45,402 nt of DNA from an uncultured Oscillibacter sp. (GCA_910587875.1 CAJUOD010000007.1:1-45402); one strand, 5' to 3'. Positions 7,756-16,424 are shown, counted from the first letter of the stretch. Translations and numbers: made by a program. The notes: generated by a model from the letters alone, not told the origin.

Positions 7756-9441
7756 TTATTCCGGCAGTTCCTCCGGCGGGAGGGCTTCCTTCCGGCCCTG
7801 CCCTCCGCCATAGGGGATTCCCAGCTTTTTAATCCGGCGGTACAGCGTCGAGTGGTTCATGCCCAGCACCCGCGCGGCGCCCCGGAGGCCGCCGGTTTCT
7901 TTCAGCGCCTGGGAGATGAGGGATCGCTCCGTAATTTCCGTAATGGCTCGCAGGGTGCTTTGCTGCTCCTTTTGCAGAATCTCCGGTTTAAACCCTTTTA
8001 AGAAGCTCTGGGGGAGGTAGTCCAGCGTGAGAATGGGACCGGAGTTCGATACGATCAGATTTTCCACAATGTTTTTCAGCTCCCGCACATTGCCCGGCCA
8101 GTCGTATTGGTTGAAGCACTGCAGGACCTCCGGCGCGTAAATTTTATTCAGCCCGTAGTTTTGGCAGTAACGATACAAATAGTGCTCCGCCAGGAAGGAA
8201 ATTTCTTCTCTGCGCTGCCGCAGGGGCGGGACGTGAATGGAGACGACGTTGATTCGATAGTATAAATCCTTGCGGAATTGGCCTGTTTCGCTCAGGTTTT
8301 CAAGATCGGCGTTTGTCGCCGCAATCAGGCGCACGTCGACCTTTTTCACCTTTGAACCGCCCAGCCGCTGTATTTCCCCGTCCTGAAGGACGCGGAGCAG
8401 CTTTACCTGCAGATAAAGAGGCATGTCGCCGATCTCGTCCAGCAGCAGCGTCCCCCCGTCCGCCAGTTCAAAAAGCCCCGGCTTCCCGTTTTTATTGGCG
8501 CCGGTAAACGCGCCGGCATTGTATCCGAACAGCTCGGATTCAATCAGGTTTTCCGGGATGGAGCTGCAGTTCAGTTTCAGGAACGGCTTGTCCGCGCGGT
8601 TGCTGTGGCGGTGAATATAGTTGGCGACGACGTCTTTTCCCGCTCCTGTTTCCCCGGTAATCAGAACCGTGGTGGGGAAGGGCGCAATCTGCTCGGCATA
8701 TTCCAGAATGCGTTTCATAGCGGGGGATTTTACCACGATGTTTTCCGCCTGCGAGTTGTTTTTCAGGATGCTCTCGCTGAGAGAGCGCTCCCGCTGCAGT
8801 TCGTACTGAAGTGCGTTTAGATCCGAGATATCCCGTACGTTTGTCACCGCCATGACGAGGTCGCCCGCTTGATTGAAGATGGGCTTTCCGGTGACAAGAG
8901 CCTCCTTTCCGTTTCGCGTCCGCAGCAGCTTTGTAACGGAGGATTTGCTCTGAATGACCGGGAGGATGACGGAGTCGGAAAAGGTGCCGTCCTTTACAAG
9001 GTCCCCCACATAGCGGCCGACCACCTCGTGGCTGGGAATGCCGAATATTTCCTCGTATGTCTTGTTCACGGCCAGCGTCACCCCGTTTCGGTCGGCAATA
9101 AAAACGCCGTCGCTCATGGAGTTCAGGATATCCTCCATTTGAAAATCGTACAAAATGTGACTCCGCTTCGGGCGGTACGCCGTGTTGTCCAGCAGGAGCA
9201 TGATGTTGCCGTCCTCCAGCTGGAAGGGAACGACGTCATAGGCCATTCCCAGGCTGTCCAGGGGGACGCTTTTCTGCGGCGTCTCGCCCGCCCCATAGGA
9301 AGAGGCGAGCTGCTCCAAGGCGCTGTGCGCATAGGCGTCCAGCACACTGGCGGTTGCGTTTTTATAGACAGGGATTCCGCTTGGCGCACAGACGATGACG
9401 GGGTTGTTGATATGCCTGCAAAGTTCGTATTCTCTCTCCAT
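7756..9441 (-). CDS. Sigma-54 dependent activator with PAS domain and Fis-type HTH
   Basis: 561 residues: an N-terminal sensory stretch (1-100), a PAS domain (about 103-210), a short coiled linker (QYELQRERSLSESI), a AAA+ sigma-54 interaction domain (about 233-465) with Walker A GETGAGKD (263-270), GAFTGA (310-315) and Walker B GGTLLLDEIGD (329-339), then a Fis-type HTH near the C-terminus (ALKETGGLRGAARVLGM...). It would bind a small effector through PAS and activate RNA polymerase-sigma-54 by ATP hydrolysis. The target is almost certainly the -24/-12 promoter 4 bp past its own stop. GGAGGAGC precedes the ATG. Confidence 0.95.
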   Translation of the reverse strand: MEREYELCRHINNPVIVCAPSGIPVYKNATASVLDAYAHSALEQLASSYGAGETPQKSVPLDSLGMAYDVVPFQLEDGNIMLLLDNTAYRPKRSHILYDFQMEDILNSMSDGVFIADRNGVTLAVNKTYEEIFGIPSHEVVGRYVGDLVKDGTFSDSVILPVIQSKSSVTKLLRTRNGKEALVTGKPIFNQAGDLVMAVTNVRDISDLNALQYELQRERSLSESILKNNSQAENIVVKSPAMKRILEYAEQIAPFPTTVLITGETGAGKDVVANYIHRHSNRADKPFLKLNCSSIPENLIESELFGYNAGAFTGANKNGKPGLFELADGGTLLLDEIGDMPLYLQVKLLRVLQDGEIQRLGGSKVKKVDVRLIAATNADLENLSETGQFRKDLYYRINVVSIHVPPLRQRREEISFLAEHYLYRYCQNYGLNKIYAPEVLQCFNQYDWPGNVRELKNIVENLIVSNSGPILTLDYLPQSFLKGFKPEILQKEQQSTLRAITEITERSLISQALKETGGLRGAARVLGMNHSTLYRRIKKLGIPYGGGQGRKEALPPEELPE

Positions 9442-9491
9442 AAGCTCCTCCTATCGTGAAAGAAATGGGGTTCAGGGATGAAGCGCTTTCG

Positions 9492-9506
9492 GCTTTGCGC
9501 GCGCCA
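9492..9506 (-). promoter_or_regulatory. Weak candidate sigma-54 promoter of the activator gene
   Basis: The minus strand reads TGGCGC-GCGCA-AAGC: the invariant GG and GC are correctly spaced but the -12 box is poor, and the region is GC-rich, so chance is possible. It lies about 50 bp before the activator ATG and below the dyad array at 9549-9749. Confidence 0.25.
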
Positions 9507-9548
9507 CAAAAACGCGTGGACTTTTCGGGAAAAATAATTTGCCGGTGT

Positions 9549-9749
9549 GGTTTGCCCTTACACCACGGCAAACGCGGCGGCCGGTTTTGGTTTATTATCA
9601 AAACAAACCGGAAAATGGGCGGTTCAAATTTAAACCAAACGGATATAGAAACAAATAGAGCGGGTTCTCCGGGCTTTACTGGAATTGCGAAAGGGATTGC
9701 GCAACGAAAACGCGGGATATTTACCCGCAAAGCGGTTTGCATCTGAACC
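9549..9749. promoter_or_regulatory. Array of four GGTT-N8-AACC dyads, candidate activator binding sites
   Basis: Dyads of one pattern occur at 9549-9564 (GGTT-N8-CACC), 9589-9604 (GGTT-N8-AAAC), 9621-9636 (GGTT-N8-AACC) and 9734-9749 (GGTT-N8-AACC, within the longer GCGGTT-N8-AACCGC). Centre distances are 40, 32 and 113 bp; the first two are close to whole helical turns. They lie 108-308 bp upstream of the activator ATG, where enhancer-type sites of a Fis-HTH activator are expected. The 457-bp gap 9442-9898 contains no gene. Confidence 0.55.
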
Positions 9750-9784
9750 GCCAGAAGCATGCGGGACCGCTGAAAGCTATGCAG

Positions 9785-9820
9785 GAAAACCCGATCCAGT
9801 AAATGTGGACCGGGCTTTCG
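9785..9820 (-). terminator. Probable terminator after the AtuA pair
   Basis: On the minus strand, CCCGGTCCA pairs with TGGATCGGG (one G-U pair) around a 7-base loop and is followed by TTTTCC. It is about 85 bp below the stop of the small AtuA-related gene. The T-run is short, so termination may be incomplete. Confidence 0.5.
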
Positions 9821-9898
9821 TACTGCCAGCCGGGAGGTTTGCGAGAGACTCGTATGATCTGATAGAATCCCCAAATAACGGCTGTTTATTTATGAGGT

Positions 9899-10198
9899 TC
9901 AAATGTCCATTTCCGCCAGATAAGAGCAGAGGCATTTCCCGTGGGCGTCCAGGTTCAGGCTGCGCGTGACGCCGCCGCCCAGGGCCTTGTCCATCACGAA
10001 ATTCAGCGCTCCAATATTGGGGAGCTCATAGCGGACGATTTCGCCGTGGACGACATCCTTGAAAAACTCCCGGACCCGCTGAACCGTAACGTGCTCCTTT
10101 AAATAGGGATAATCCTCCATTCGGTAGGCGATAACCGAGATGTTGGAGATATCGCCCTTGTCTCCTGTGCGGGAATGAGCCAGTTCATAAAGTTTCAT
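9899..10198 (-). CDS. AtuA-related small protein (ferredoxin-like fold domain)
   Basis: The 99-residue protein begins MKLYELAHSRTGDKGDISNISV; the RTGDKGD...N motif marks the domain that in other bacteria forms the C-terminal part of AtuA-type proteins. Here it is a separate gene starting 2 bp after the AtuA stop, with the pair presumably forming one complex. Known biology: AtuA was named in Pseudomonas acyclic terpene degradation, but its chemical role is not settled. It belongs to the same minus-strand catabolic block as the ABC transporter. Confidence 0.82.
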   Translation of the reverse strand: MKLYELAHSRTGDKGDISNISVIAYRMEDYPYLKEHVTVQRVREFFKDVVHGEIVRYELPNIGALNFVMDKALGGGVTRSLNLDAHGKCLCSYLAEMDI

Positions 10199-10200
10199 GT

Positions 10201-11547
10201 TTAAACCTCCTCGGCCACATACGAGATTTGAATGTCGTCCCTTGGAATCAGGATCGACAGCACGGCGACCAGTTCCTTGATGCTCCGGGAGAGCCCGCCG
10301 CAGTTGGCCGGCCCGCCGATGGTCAGCGTGTCCACCTCGTTGGCAATCAGCTCCAGCGTCTCCCGGTCCTGTGCCCTGGCGGCTACCCGGAGACGCAGCT
10401 CCAGCGGCTCTGCTCCGCCCGGAAAGCCCTGCTCATAATCCCTGGGGAACAGGGAGTTATAGCCGATGATATCCACCTTGAGCTCTTCCGTTTCATAATC
10501 CCGCGCGATGATCCGCTCTAAGGTCCGTGCGGCCAGCACGGTGCGCTCGAAACATTTTGGCCCGCCGAAGCTCAGTCCTGCGGAGCCGGTATAGCCGTCC
10601 CGGTATCCCACGCTGACCTTCAGCATCTCCGGGCGCGCCGTCCCGGTGGCGCCGGTTACGCGGACGCGGTTTTTCCCCACTTCCTCGAATTGGACGTTTG
10701 AGAAGTCCGCCGTGCAGTCCGGGGTCAGGTAGCGCCTGGGGTCGTGGATTTCGTAAATCAGCTGTTCCGCGCAGGTGTGCTGGTCGATCCGCCCGCCGGT
10801 CCCCTCCACCTTGGAAAGCGTAAAGGTTCCGTCTTCCTGAACGTCCGCAAAGGGATATCCGATTTCCTCCAGACGGTCGACGTCCTTCCAGCCGGGGATG
10901 CAAAAATTTCCGCCGCTGACCTGTACGGAGCACTCCAAAAGATGTCCCAGGCAGGTTCCCTTTCCCAGCTTGTCGTAATCTTCCATATCCCAGCCGAAGC
11001 TGTATACCAGGGGCGCCAGAAACAGCGCGGGGTCTGAACAGCGCCCGGTGAGTACGACGTCCGCGCCCATGCGAAGGGCTTCTACGATGGGGGCGCAGCC
11101 AATGTAAGCGTTGGCGGCCACAGGCTCCTTCAGGTCCTTCAGCTTTCCCTTGACCTCCAAAAGGTCGTTTTCCTGATACCGCTCCAGGCCGGAAAAAACA
11201 TCGTCGCCCTCAATCCCCACGATCTTCAGGCCGGAAATGCCTTTCTCCCTGGCGATCTCCGCCGTTTTTTCAACGGCCTTTCGGACGTTTGCGCCGCCCA
11301 TATTTGTGATTACCTTCACATGATGCCGGCGGGCCAGAGGAAGAATGCCGGACATCCTGCGCACGAGGTAGGAGTTGTATCCCTTTTCCGGGTCAAGCCT
11401 GCGGTTCTGCTGCGCCATGGCAACCGTCCGCTCCGCCAGACACTCCAGGCATAAGAAATCCAGGTTTCCTCTCTCCAGCAGATCCAGCGCGGGAACAATC
11501 CGGTCATTTCCAAAGCCCGCTCCCGATCCAATCCGAATTGATTTCAT
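10201..11547 (-). CDS. AtuA family protein (DUF1446)
   Basis: A 448-residue protein with the family's N-terminal IRIGSGAGFGNDRI, LEC(L)AERT and the glycine-rich ADVVLTGRCSDPALFL. Family members occur in terpene, acyl-CoA and other carboxylate degradation clusters; their biochemical activity is not established. The C-terminal ferredoxin-like domain found fused in many homologues is split off as the next gene. Strand and position place it upstream of the sigma-54 regulator and transporter, so it may act on the imported substrate. Intact, no frameshift seen. Confidence 0.85.
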   Translation of the reverse strand: MKSIRIGSGAGFGNDRIVPALDLLERGNLDFLCLECLAERTVAMAQQNRRLDPEKGYNSYLVRRMSGILPLARRHHVKVITNMGGANVRKAVEKTAEIAREKGISGLKIVGIEGDDVFSGLERYQENDLLEVKGKLKDLKEPVAANAYIGCAPIVEALRMGADVVLTGRCSDPALFLAPLVYSFGWDMEDYDKLGKGTCLGHLLECSVQVSGGNFCIPGWKDVDRLEEIGYPFADVQEDGTFTLSKVEGTGGRIDQHTCAEQLIYEIHDPRRYLTPDCTADFSNVQFEEVGKNRVRVTGATGTARPEMLKVSVGYRDGYTGSAGLSFGGPKCFERTVLAARTLERIIARDYETEELKVDIIGYNSLFPRDYEQGFPGGAEPLELRLRVAARAQDRETLELIANEVDTLTIGGPANCGGLSRSIKELVAVLSILIPRDDIQISYVAEEV

Positions 11548-11832
11548 GGCAGTTCCGTCCTTTCCGTTTGGTTTGCCCCCATTTTATCATGAAGAAGTCG
11601 CCCGGGAAATGGTACGGCCACTCAAATATACGAGGATTTTTTGTGCTTTCAGCATAACATCGTTTGGCGCACGCCTGAAATGCCGTAAGGCGGCGGGCAG
11701 GGCTTTCTTTTTTCGCTTGTTCAGAGGCACTTCCCGGGCTTTCTAAAAACTTTCAAAATCGATGCCGGAACGGGGAAACGGCAAAAAATCGGCGCGCTGT
11801 GGTTTCATAATCGGGCCTGCTTGGAACCGGGC

Positions 11833-11906
11833 TTGACATTGCCTCCAATTTCTTTTATATATTAAGGGAAGGCCGCTTACCCGTGCGTTTCGATTCTTGT
11901 TATACT
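11833..11906 (+). promoter_or_regulatory. Two sigma-A promoter candidates for the PucR-type gene
   Basis: The first is TTGACA (11833-11838), 17-bp spacer, TATATA (11856-11861). The second is an extended -10, TG-T-TATACT (11898-11906), giving a leader of about 20 bases before the ATG at 11932. Both lie in the 384-bp gap that separates this gene from the divergent AtuA gene; no clear promoter was seen on the other strand. Confidence 0.65.
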
Positions 11907-11931
11907 GCCTGCACGAAAAGGAGGGCTCTGC

Positions 11932-13230
11932 ATGTGGGAACTGTTTTCTCCTCAGCTGAAAGAGGCGCTTCAGATTGCCTTTACCCAAAATGATTTGAAT
12001 TTGCTGACAGAGGCGGTTGCCCGGCTGCTGCGAAATCCGATAGCCGTATACAGCGCGAATTACCGCATCCTGGCCTATTCCACCACGGACTGCGTCAGGG
12101 ACCCCGTCTGGCTTGCCGGAATGAAGCGGGGATATTGCCGCTATGAGTACGCGGCGCAGCTCAGCAAATTGGCCCTTCACCCGGCGGAGGACGCCTGTCA
12201 GGTTCTGACAGACGTCGGTGAACTGCGGCGGCGGCAGGCCATGCTTCACATCAGCGGAGTGCCTGTCGGGTACTTTTCCGTCCTGGAAAATCAGACCCCC
12301 TTTGAGGAGATACCCGATGGGATTTACGCCGTCGCCGCCAGGCTGCTGGCAAAGGAGGTCAGTTTTTCCCGGACGGGCGGTCCGGCCGCCTCCGGCGACA
12401 GCTCCAAAGGGATGCTCCTGGACCTTTTGGACGGGAATTTTGCGAACCGGATGCTTTTTCACCAGCGCCTTTCCGGCAGCGAGCTGGACGTTGCGGCCAC
12501 GTTTCGCCTCATTACCATTGACATGTCCGCTTTCCCAGGGGCTCGAACGGGGAGGCGGCACTTGCGGGCTGCCCTGGCTCAGCTCCTGCCGGCGTCATGG
12601 TCGGTATTTTATGCGCAGTCGGTGGTTGTGCTGATCAATGAGCAGCTTCCGTTCTATTGCGCCCCCCGCGCGCTTGTCCCTCTGAGGGAATACCTGGAGC
12701 AGGAAAAACTGCGGGGGTGCATCAGCGACCGCTTTGACGATCTCTACCACACGAAGGAGCACTATACGCGTACCCTTCGTACTTTGGAGCTGTCAAGGGA
12801 ACTGGGAGATCCGGAGCCGCTTTTGTATTATGAGGATTACAAATTGCTGCAAATTCTGCGTACGCTTTCTGCGGATGAGATACCCCTCCTGTGCAGCGCC
12901 CCGGTCTGGAGCATATTTCAGCGGGACTATCTGGACAAGACGGACAATCTGAAGACGCTTTTCACCTATCTCCACTGTGGGAAAAGCCTGCAAAAGACGG
13001 CGGAAATCCTGTTTGTCCACCGGAATACGGTGGCGTACCGCATTCAAAAAATCAAGGAGCGGTATGGGATTGACTTTCAAAACAGTTATCAGACGGCGCA
13101 CCACTATGTGTCCTGCATGATGGTGCTTGCCTCCAAAGGCCTGACCGACCCGTTTTGGCATGAAATATTTTGCCAATCCGTCCATCCGGCGGCAGGGGAG
13201 GGGCGGCAGGAACAGATGCGGCCGGAGTGA
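11932..13230 (+). CDS. PucR/CdaR-type transcriptional regulator
   Basis: 432 residues with an N-terminal sensory part and, near the C-terminus, the PucR-type helix-turn-helix: CGKSLQKTAEILFVHRNTVAYRIQKIK. This class senses small metabolites (purines, sugar acids and similar) and usually regulates adjacent catabolic genes. AAAGGAGGG precedes the ATG. It is divergent from the AtuA gene and is the right-hand end of the block bracketed by the 53-bp direct repeats, so it is probably a second regulator of that block besides the sigma-54 activator. Confidence 0.9.
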   Translation: MWELFSPQLKEALQIAFTQNDLNLLTEAVARLLRNPIAVYSANYRILAYSTTDCVRDPVWLAGMKRGYCRYEYAAQLSKLALHPAEDACQVLTDVGELRRRQAMLHISGVPVGYFSVLENQTPFEEIPDGIYAVAARLLAKEVSFSRTGGPAASGDSSKGMLLDLLDGNFANRMLFHQRLSGSELDVAATFRLITIDMSAFPGARTGRRHLRAALAQLLPASWSVFYAQSVVVLINEQLPFYCAPRALVPLREYLEQEKLRGCISDRFDDLYHTKEHYTRTLRTLELSRELGDPEPLLYYEDYKLLQILRTLSADEIPLLCSAPVWSIFQRDYLDKTDNLKTLFTYLHCGKSLQKTAEILFVHRNTVAYRIQKIKERYGIDFQNSYQTAHHYVSCMMVLASKGLTDPFWHEIFCQSVHPAAGEGRQEQMRPE

Positions 13231-13239
13231 ACGGTTGGA

Positions 13240-13292
13240 TATGCTTACAGGGCAAAAAAATGCCGGGCGGATGTTCTCCGCCCGGCGTAATG
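13240..13292. repeat. 53-bp direct repeat, copy 2, terminator of the primase-helicase gene
   Basis: Lies between the convergent PucR (stop 13230) and primase-helicase (stop 13303) genes. On the minus strand it gives a perfect 10-bp stem (GCCGGGCGGA/TCCGCCCGGC) with a 5-base loop and seven T, ending the primase-helicase transcript. It is 50/53 identical to 871-923. Confidence 0.88.
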
Positions 13293-13302
13293 GTATCGCC
13301 CG

Positions 13303-16194
13303 TTATCCTTCCATGGACAGCTGTTCCGGCAGGCCGGCGGAGGCCTGCAGATCCAGCACCTCCCCGGCGACGTCCGCGCTTTCAAAGCGGAGGGCGGTGG
13401 CGTCTTTGGCGCTGTAGGAGAGGTAGTCGACGCCGCCGTACCACACGACGGTTTTGTCGATGACCGCCCAGCGCTGCCAGAGTTCCTCCTGGGTTTCCAC
13501 GGCAATCCCCCAGCTCTCTAAAAGGGAGACCGCGCCCTCGTCGGGCCTGGTGCGGACCGTGATGTTTACGCCGGACGCCAGCGCCCCGTCCAGCGCGGGC
13601 CGCAGCTTCTGAAGCCGGGACCGCTTTACAAACGGGCTGACAATCAGGACGCTCTCCGCCGCCTCGCCCACATCCCGGGCGAAGGGCTCCAGGTAATCCT
13701 GCCCGTCGTAGATCCGGCTGGAGCCCGGATCATGACCCGCCAGCTTCACCTGATATCCCAGCTCGGCGTAGCCCCTGAGCCGCTTGTGGTACATGCGCTC
13801 CAGCACGGGGACGTGGAGGTCCACATAGTCATAGATGCGTACCTCCTGCTTGCCCGCGTAATTCCGGTGCAGCCGCCCGGCGTACTGGGCCAGGGTGCCC
13901 TTCCAGGAGATGGGCATGGAGAGGAGGATGGTGTCCAGCCGGGGCGCGTCGAAGCCCTCGCCCACGTATTTCCCGGTGGCGATTACCACCAGGGACTCGC
14001 CCGGCGGCGCCTCCCGCAGGGCGGCCAGCTTCTCCCGCTTTTCCTTCTGGCTCCCGGTGCCCACCAGGAGGAAGATGTGCTCCGCCATTCCCTGGAGCAG
14101 CCCGGCCAGCCGTTCGGCGTGGTCCCGGCGCTCCGTCAGGATGAGGGGCGTCCGGCCCTCCCGCAGCAGTTCAGCCGCGTCGGAGACGAGAAGGGCGTTT
14201 CGCGCGTCGTTCTGTACAATGCCCGCATAGGCGTCCTGAATTTTTCGGACGGCGGGCAGCCGGGTCCGGGTGAAGCGGGGGAGGACGTAGTGGTCGAAGG
14301 AGCGCTTGTCCGCCTGGCTCCTGGCGTCCACCAGGTAGCGGACCGGGCCGCACTGCATGAAGATGATGGGCTGGTGCCCGTCCTGGCGCACCGGGGTGGC
14401 GGAAAGGCCGTATACATACTTCGCCTTTGCCGCCCGCAGGATTTTTTCAAAGGTAAACGCGGCCACGTGGTGGCACTCGTCGCACAGGACCATGCCGTAC
14501 TCGGCCACGAAGGGCCGGACCTCCTTGTCCTCTCCCTCGAACAGGGACTGCATGATGGCGATATCAATGATTCCGCTCCGGGTGTGCTTCCCCGCCCCGA
14601 TCTGCCCGATGCGCTCCAGGCTTTTTTTCCGGCCCCGCTTTTTCGGCTGCTCGGGCAGGGGCTCTTCGATGTTCAAAAAGCGCTCCAGGGCCTCCTTCCA
14701 CTGCTCCAGAAGGGCGCTGGAGTGGACCAGGATGAGGGTGCTGACTTTGCGCGCTCCGATCAGATAGGCGCCCACCACGGTTTTGCCGAAGGCGGTGGTG
14801 GCGGACAGCACGCCCGTGTCATGGGCTAGAAGGGCCTCCGCCGCCGGGGTCTGCTCCGGCCGGAGCTCCCCCCGGAAGGACACGGCGATGGGCCGCCCCG
14901 CCTCCCGCCGGTCCTCCAGGGCATAGGGGACGCCGCAGGATGCCAGCAGCTCTGTCAGCTTGTCCATGCAGCCCCTGGGGACGCCCAGGAACGCTTCGTC
15001 CTCCCAGCTGCAGTCAAAGACCCTGGGCGTGTTGTAGATGCGCAGGCGCATGGTCTGTTTTTTGTAGAACTCCGGGTTCCGGAAGGCCGCCAGCCGCTTG
15101 ACGGCGTTCAGGGCCTTTTGGGAAAATCCGGCCTTGTCTACGTAGAGCAGGTCGGAGATCATCAGCCTGGCCTGGGCGGGGAAGTCCGCCCGGGTCAGGG
15201 ACTTCCGCTTTCGTTTCTCCGGCCAGGGTTTGGGCTCCTCCGCCTCCAGCAGGGTCCCCAGCTCTCCGCCCGCGCACAGCTTTCCCAGGTGCGCTGCCAG
15301 CTCCTCCGGCGTGATTTTGGGCAGGGACGCCAGATAGGCCCACTGATCCGGGTAGGGCACAAAGTCCTCATCCACAAAGAGGGTGTTCCCCTCCTTCTGA
15401 GCCTGCCCCTGAAAGGGCAGGGCGATGAGATTCCCAAAGCCCCCCTTGGGCACGGTGTCTTGGGAGGGGAACAGGCGGTCATAGGACTGGAAGCGCAGCT
15501 CATGGCGGCGGTCCATGGTCCGGGTCAGCAGGGCGCTGCCCAGTTTGCGGGCCTCGGCGGCGGGCACGGGCTCGGAGAAGAAAAACCAGACGTGGGCCCC
15601 GTTCCCGGAACGGGAGCGCTCCACGGCGGGCGTGAGGCCGAGGGCGGCACAGGTCTCCCGGAAGGCGGAGACGTCCTCCCGCCAGGCTTCCTCGTCGAAG
15701 TCCGCCGCCAGGAGCCGGGTTTGGTCGTCCTCCAGCATAGGGTAAATGCCCGCCACGTCTCGGCCATGGCCGTCCTGCCCCACCAAGTGGGCCTTGACGA
15801 TCTGGGCCGTCAGGGGCACGAAGTCCCGATTGGGGCACTCGGGACAGGGGTGGGCCTTTTTGTCGCACAGGCCCGGCTCCCACTCGTTTCTGCACAGGGG
15901 CACGTAGCCGCTCTTCCCGGTCTTCAGGCTGTAGTAGCGCCGGGCGCATACGTCCTCCCGGCCCCGGAACAGGGAGAGGAACAGGGCGATCTTCTCCTGG
16001 GCGGAGCTGTTCGCACCGACTCCGCCGCCTTGGGCGGGGCGCGGCGCGTGCCGGGGCCAGAGCTCCTCCGGGCAGACATGTTGACCACCTTCCCCGTCCG
16101 CGCAGAGGACATATTTTCGCCCGTCCTCCACAGATGGAAGCAGCTTCACCAGGCGATACTCCCGGCCCCCTATGATGGCCCTCTCGTTTTCCAT
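13303..16194 (-). CDS. TOTE-type primase, SF2 helicase and PLD-like fusion protein
   Basis: 963 residues in three parts. Residues 70-300 look like an archaeo-eukaryotic primase of the TOTE conflict-system kind: CxxC-type zinc site around Cys101-Cys120, catalytic ADFDEE (Asp165, Asp167) and SRSGNGAHVWFFF (194-206). Residues 440-800 are an SF2 helicase with ATTAFGKT (465-472), DECH (572-575), SAT (598-600) and QYAGRLHR (770-777). Residues 845-955 resemble a PLD domain, but the usual HxK is replaced (WQRWAVID near 906), so that site is probably dead. Such proteins are proposed to act in conflict with foreign nucleic acid. It stands alone, with its own promoter and terminator. Confidence 0.88.
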   Translation of the reverse strand: MENERAIIGGREYRLVKLLPSVEDGRKYVLCADGEGGQHVCPEELWPRHAPRPAQGGGVGANSSAQEKIALFLSLFRGREDVCARRYYSLKTGKSGYVPLCRNEWEPGLCDKKAHPCPECPNRDFVPLTAQIVKAHLVGQDGHGRDVAGIYPMLEDDQTRLLAADFDEEAWREDVSAFRETCAALGLTPAVERSRSGNGAHVWFFFSEPVPAAEARKLGSALLTRTMDRRHELRFQSYDRLFPSQDTVPKGGFGNLIALPFQGQAQKEGNTLFVDEDFVPYPDQWAYLASLPKITPEELAAHLGKLCAGGELGTLLEAEEPKPWPEKRKRKSLTRADFPAQARLMISDLLYVDKAGFSQKALNAVKRLAAFRNPEFYKKQTMRLRIYNTPRVFDCSWEDEAFLGVPRGCMDKLTELLASCGVPYALEDRREAGRPIAVSFRGELRPEQTPAAEALLAHDTGVLSATTAFGKTVVGAYLIGARKVSTLILVHSSALLEQWKEALERFLNIEEPLPEQPKKRGRKKSLERIGQIGAGKHTRSGIIDIAIMQSLFEGEDKEVRPFVAEYGMVLCDECHHVAAFTFEKILRAAKAKYVYGLSATPVRQDGHQPIIFMQCGPVRYLVDARSQADKRSFDHYVLPRFTRTRLPAVRKIQDAYAGIVQNDARNALLVSDAAELLREGRTPLILTERRDHAERLAGLLQGMAEHIFLLVGTGSQKEKREKLAALREAPPGESLVVIATGKYVGEGFDAPRLDTILLSMPISWKGTLAQYAGRLHRNYAGKQEVRIYDYVDLHVPVLERMYHKRLRGYAELGYQVKLAGHDPGSSRIYDGQDYLEPFARDVGEAAESVLIVSPFVKRSRLQKLRPALDGALASGVNITVRTRPDEGAVSLLESWGIAVETQEELWQRWAVIDKTVVWYGGVDYLSYSAKDATALRFESADVAGEVLDLQASAGLPEQLSMEG

Positions 16195-16226
16195 GCCACA
16201 CCCACCCTTACCCGAGCTTTTGCCGT

Positions 16227-16255
16227 ATTATATAGGATTTGGGACGGAAGGGCAA
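16227..16255 (-). promoter_or_regulatory. Sigma-A promoter of the primase-helicase gene
   Basis: On the minus strand TTGCCC (16250-16255), 17-bp spacer and a perfect TATAAT (16227-16232). The start codon follows about 33 bases downstream at 16194. Confidence 0.7.
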
Positions 16256-16424
16256 GATGGAAAATCGTTGGGCAGTTCGTTTACAGGAGGCTGACAGCTG
16301 TGCCCCCGGCAGACGTAGAAGGTTGTCTTTTCTGTAAAACCAAATTCAAATTAAGGCAATTGACCAAAAAGAATGGCTAATTTTGGAATATTCCCCAAAA
16401 ATTTGTCGAGGCGGCAAGTTGCTA

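Noticed and set aside
7984..7993. GGTTTAAACC palindrome near the sigma-54 promoter as an activator site
   Set aside because: Half-sites are 2 bp apart and not 8 bp as in the upstream array, and it lies in the activator's coding region; probably chance.
11743..12561. 272-residue minus-strand open frame opposite the PucR gene
   Set aside because: No family resemblance, whereas the plus strand encodes a clear PucR regulator with promoter and ribosome site.
13732..14829. 365-residue plus-strand open frame inside the primase-helicase gene
   Set aside because: Shadow of the helicase domain, whose motifs are intact on the minus strand.
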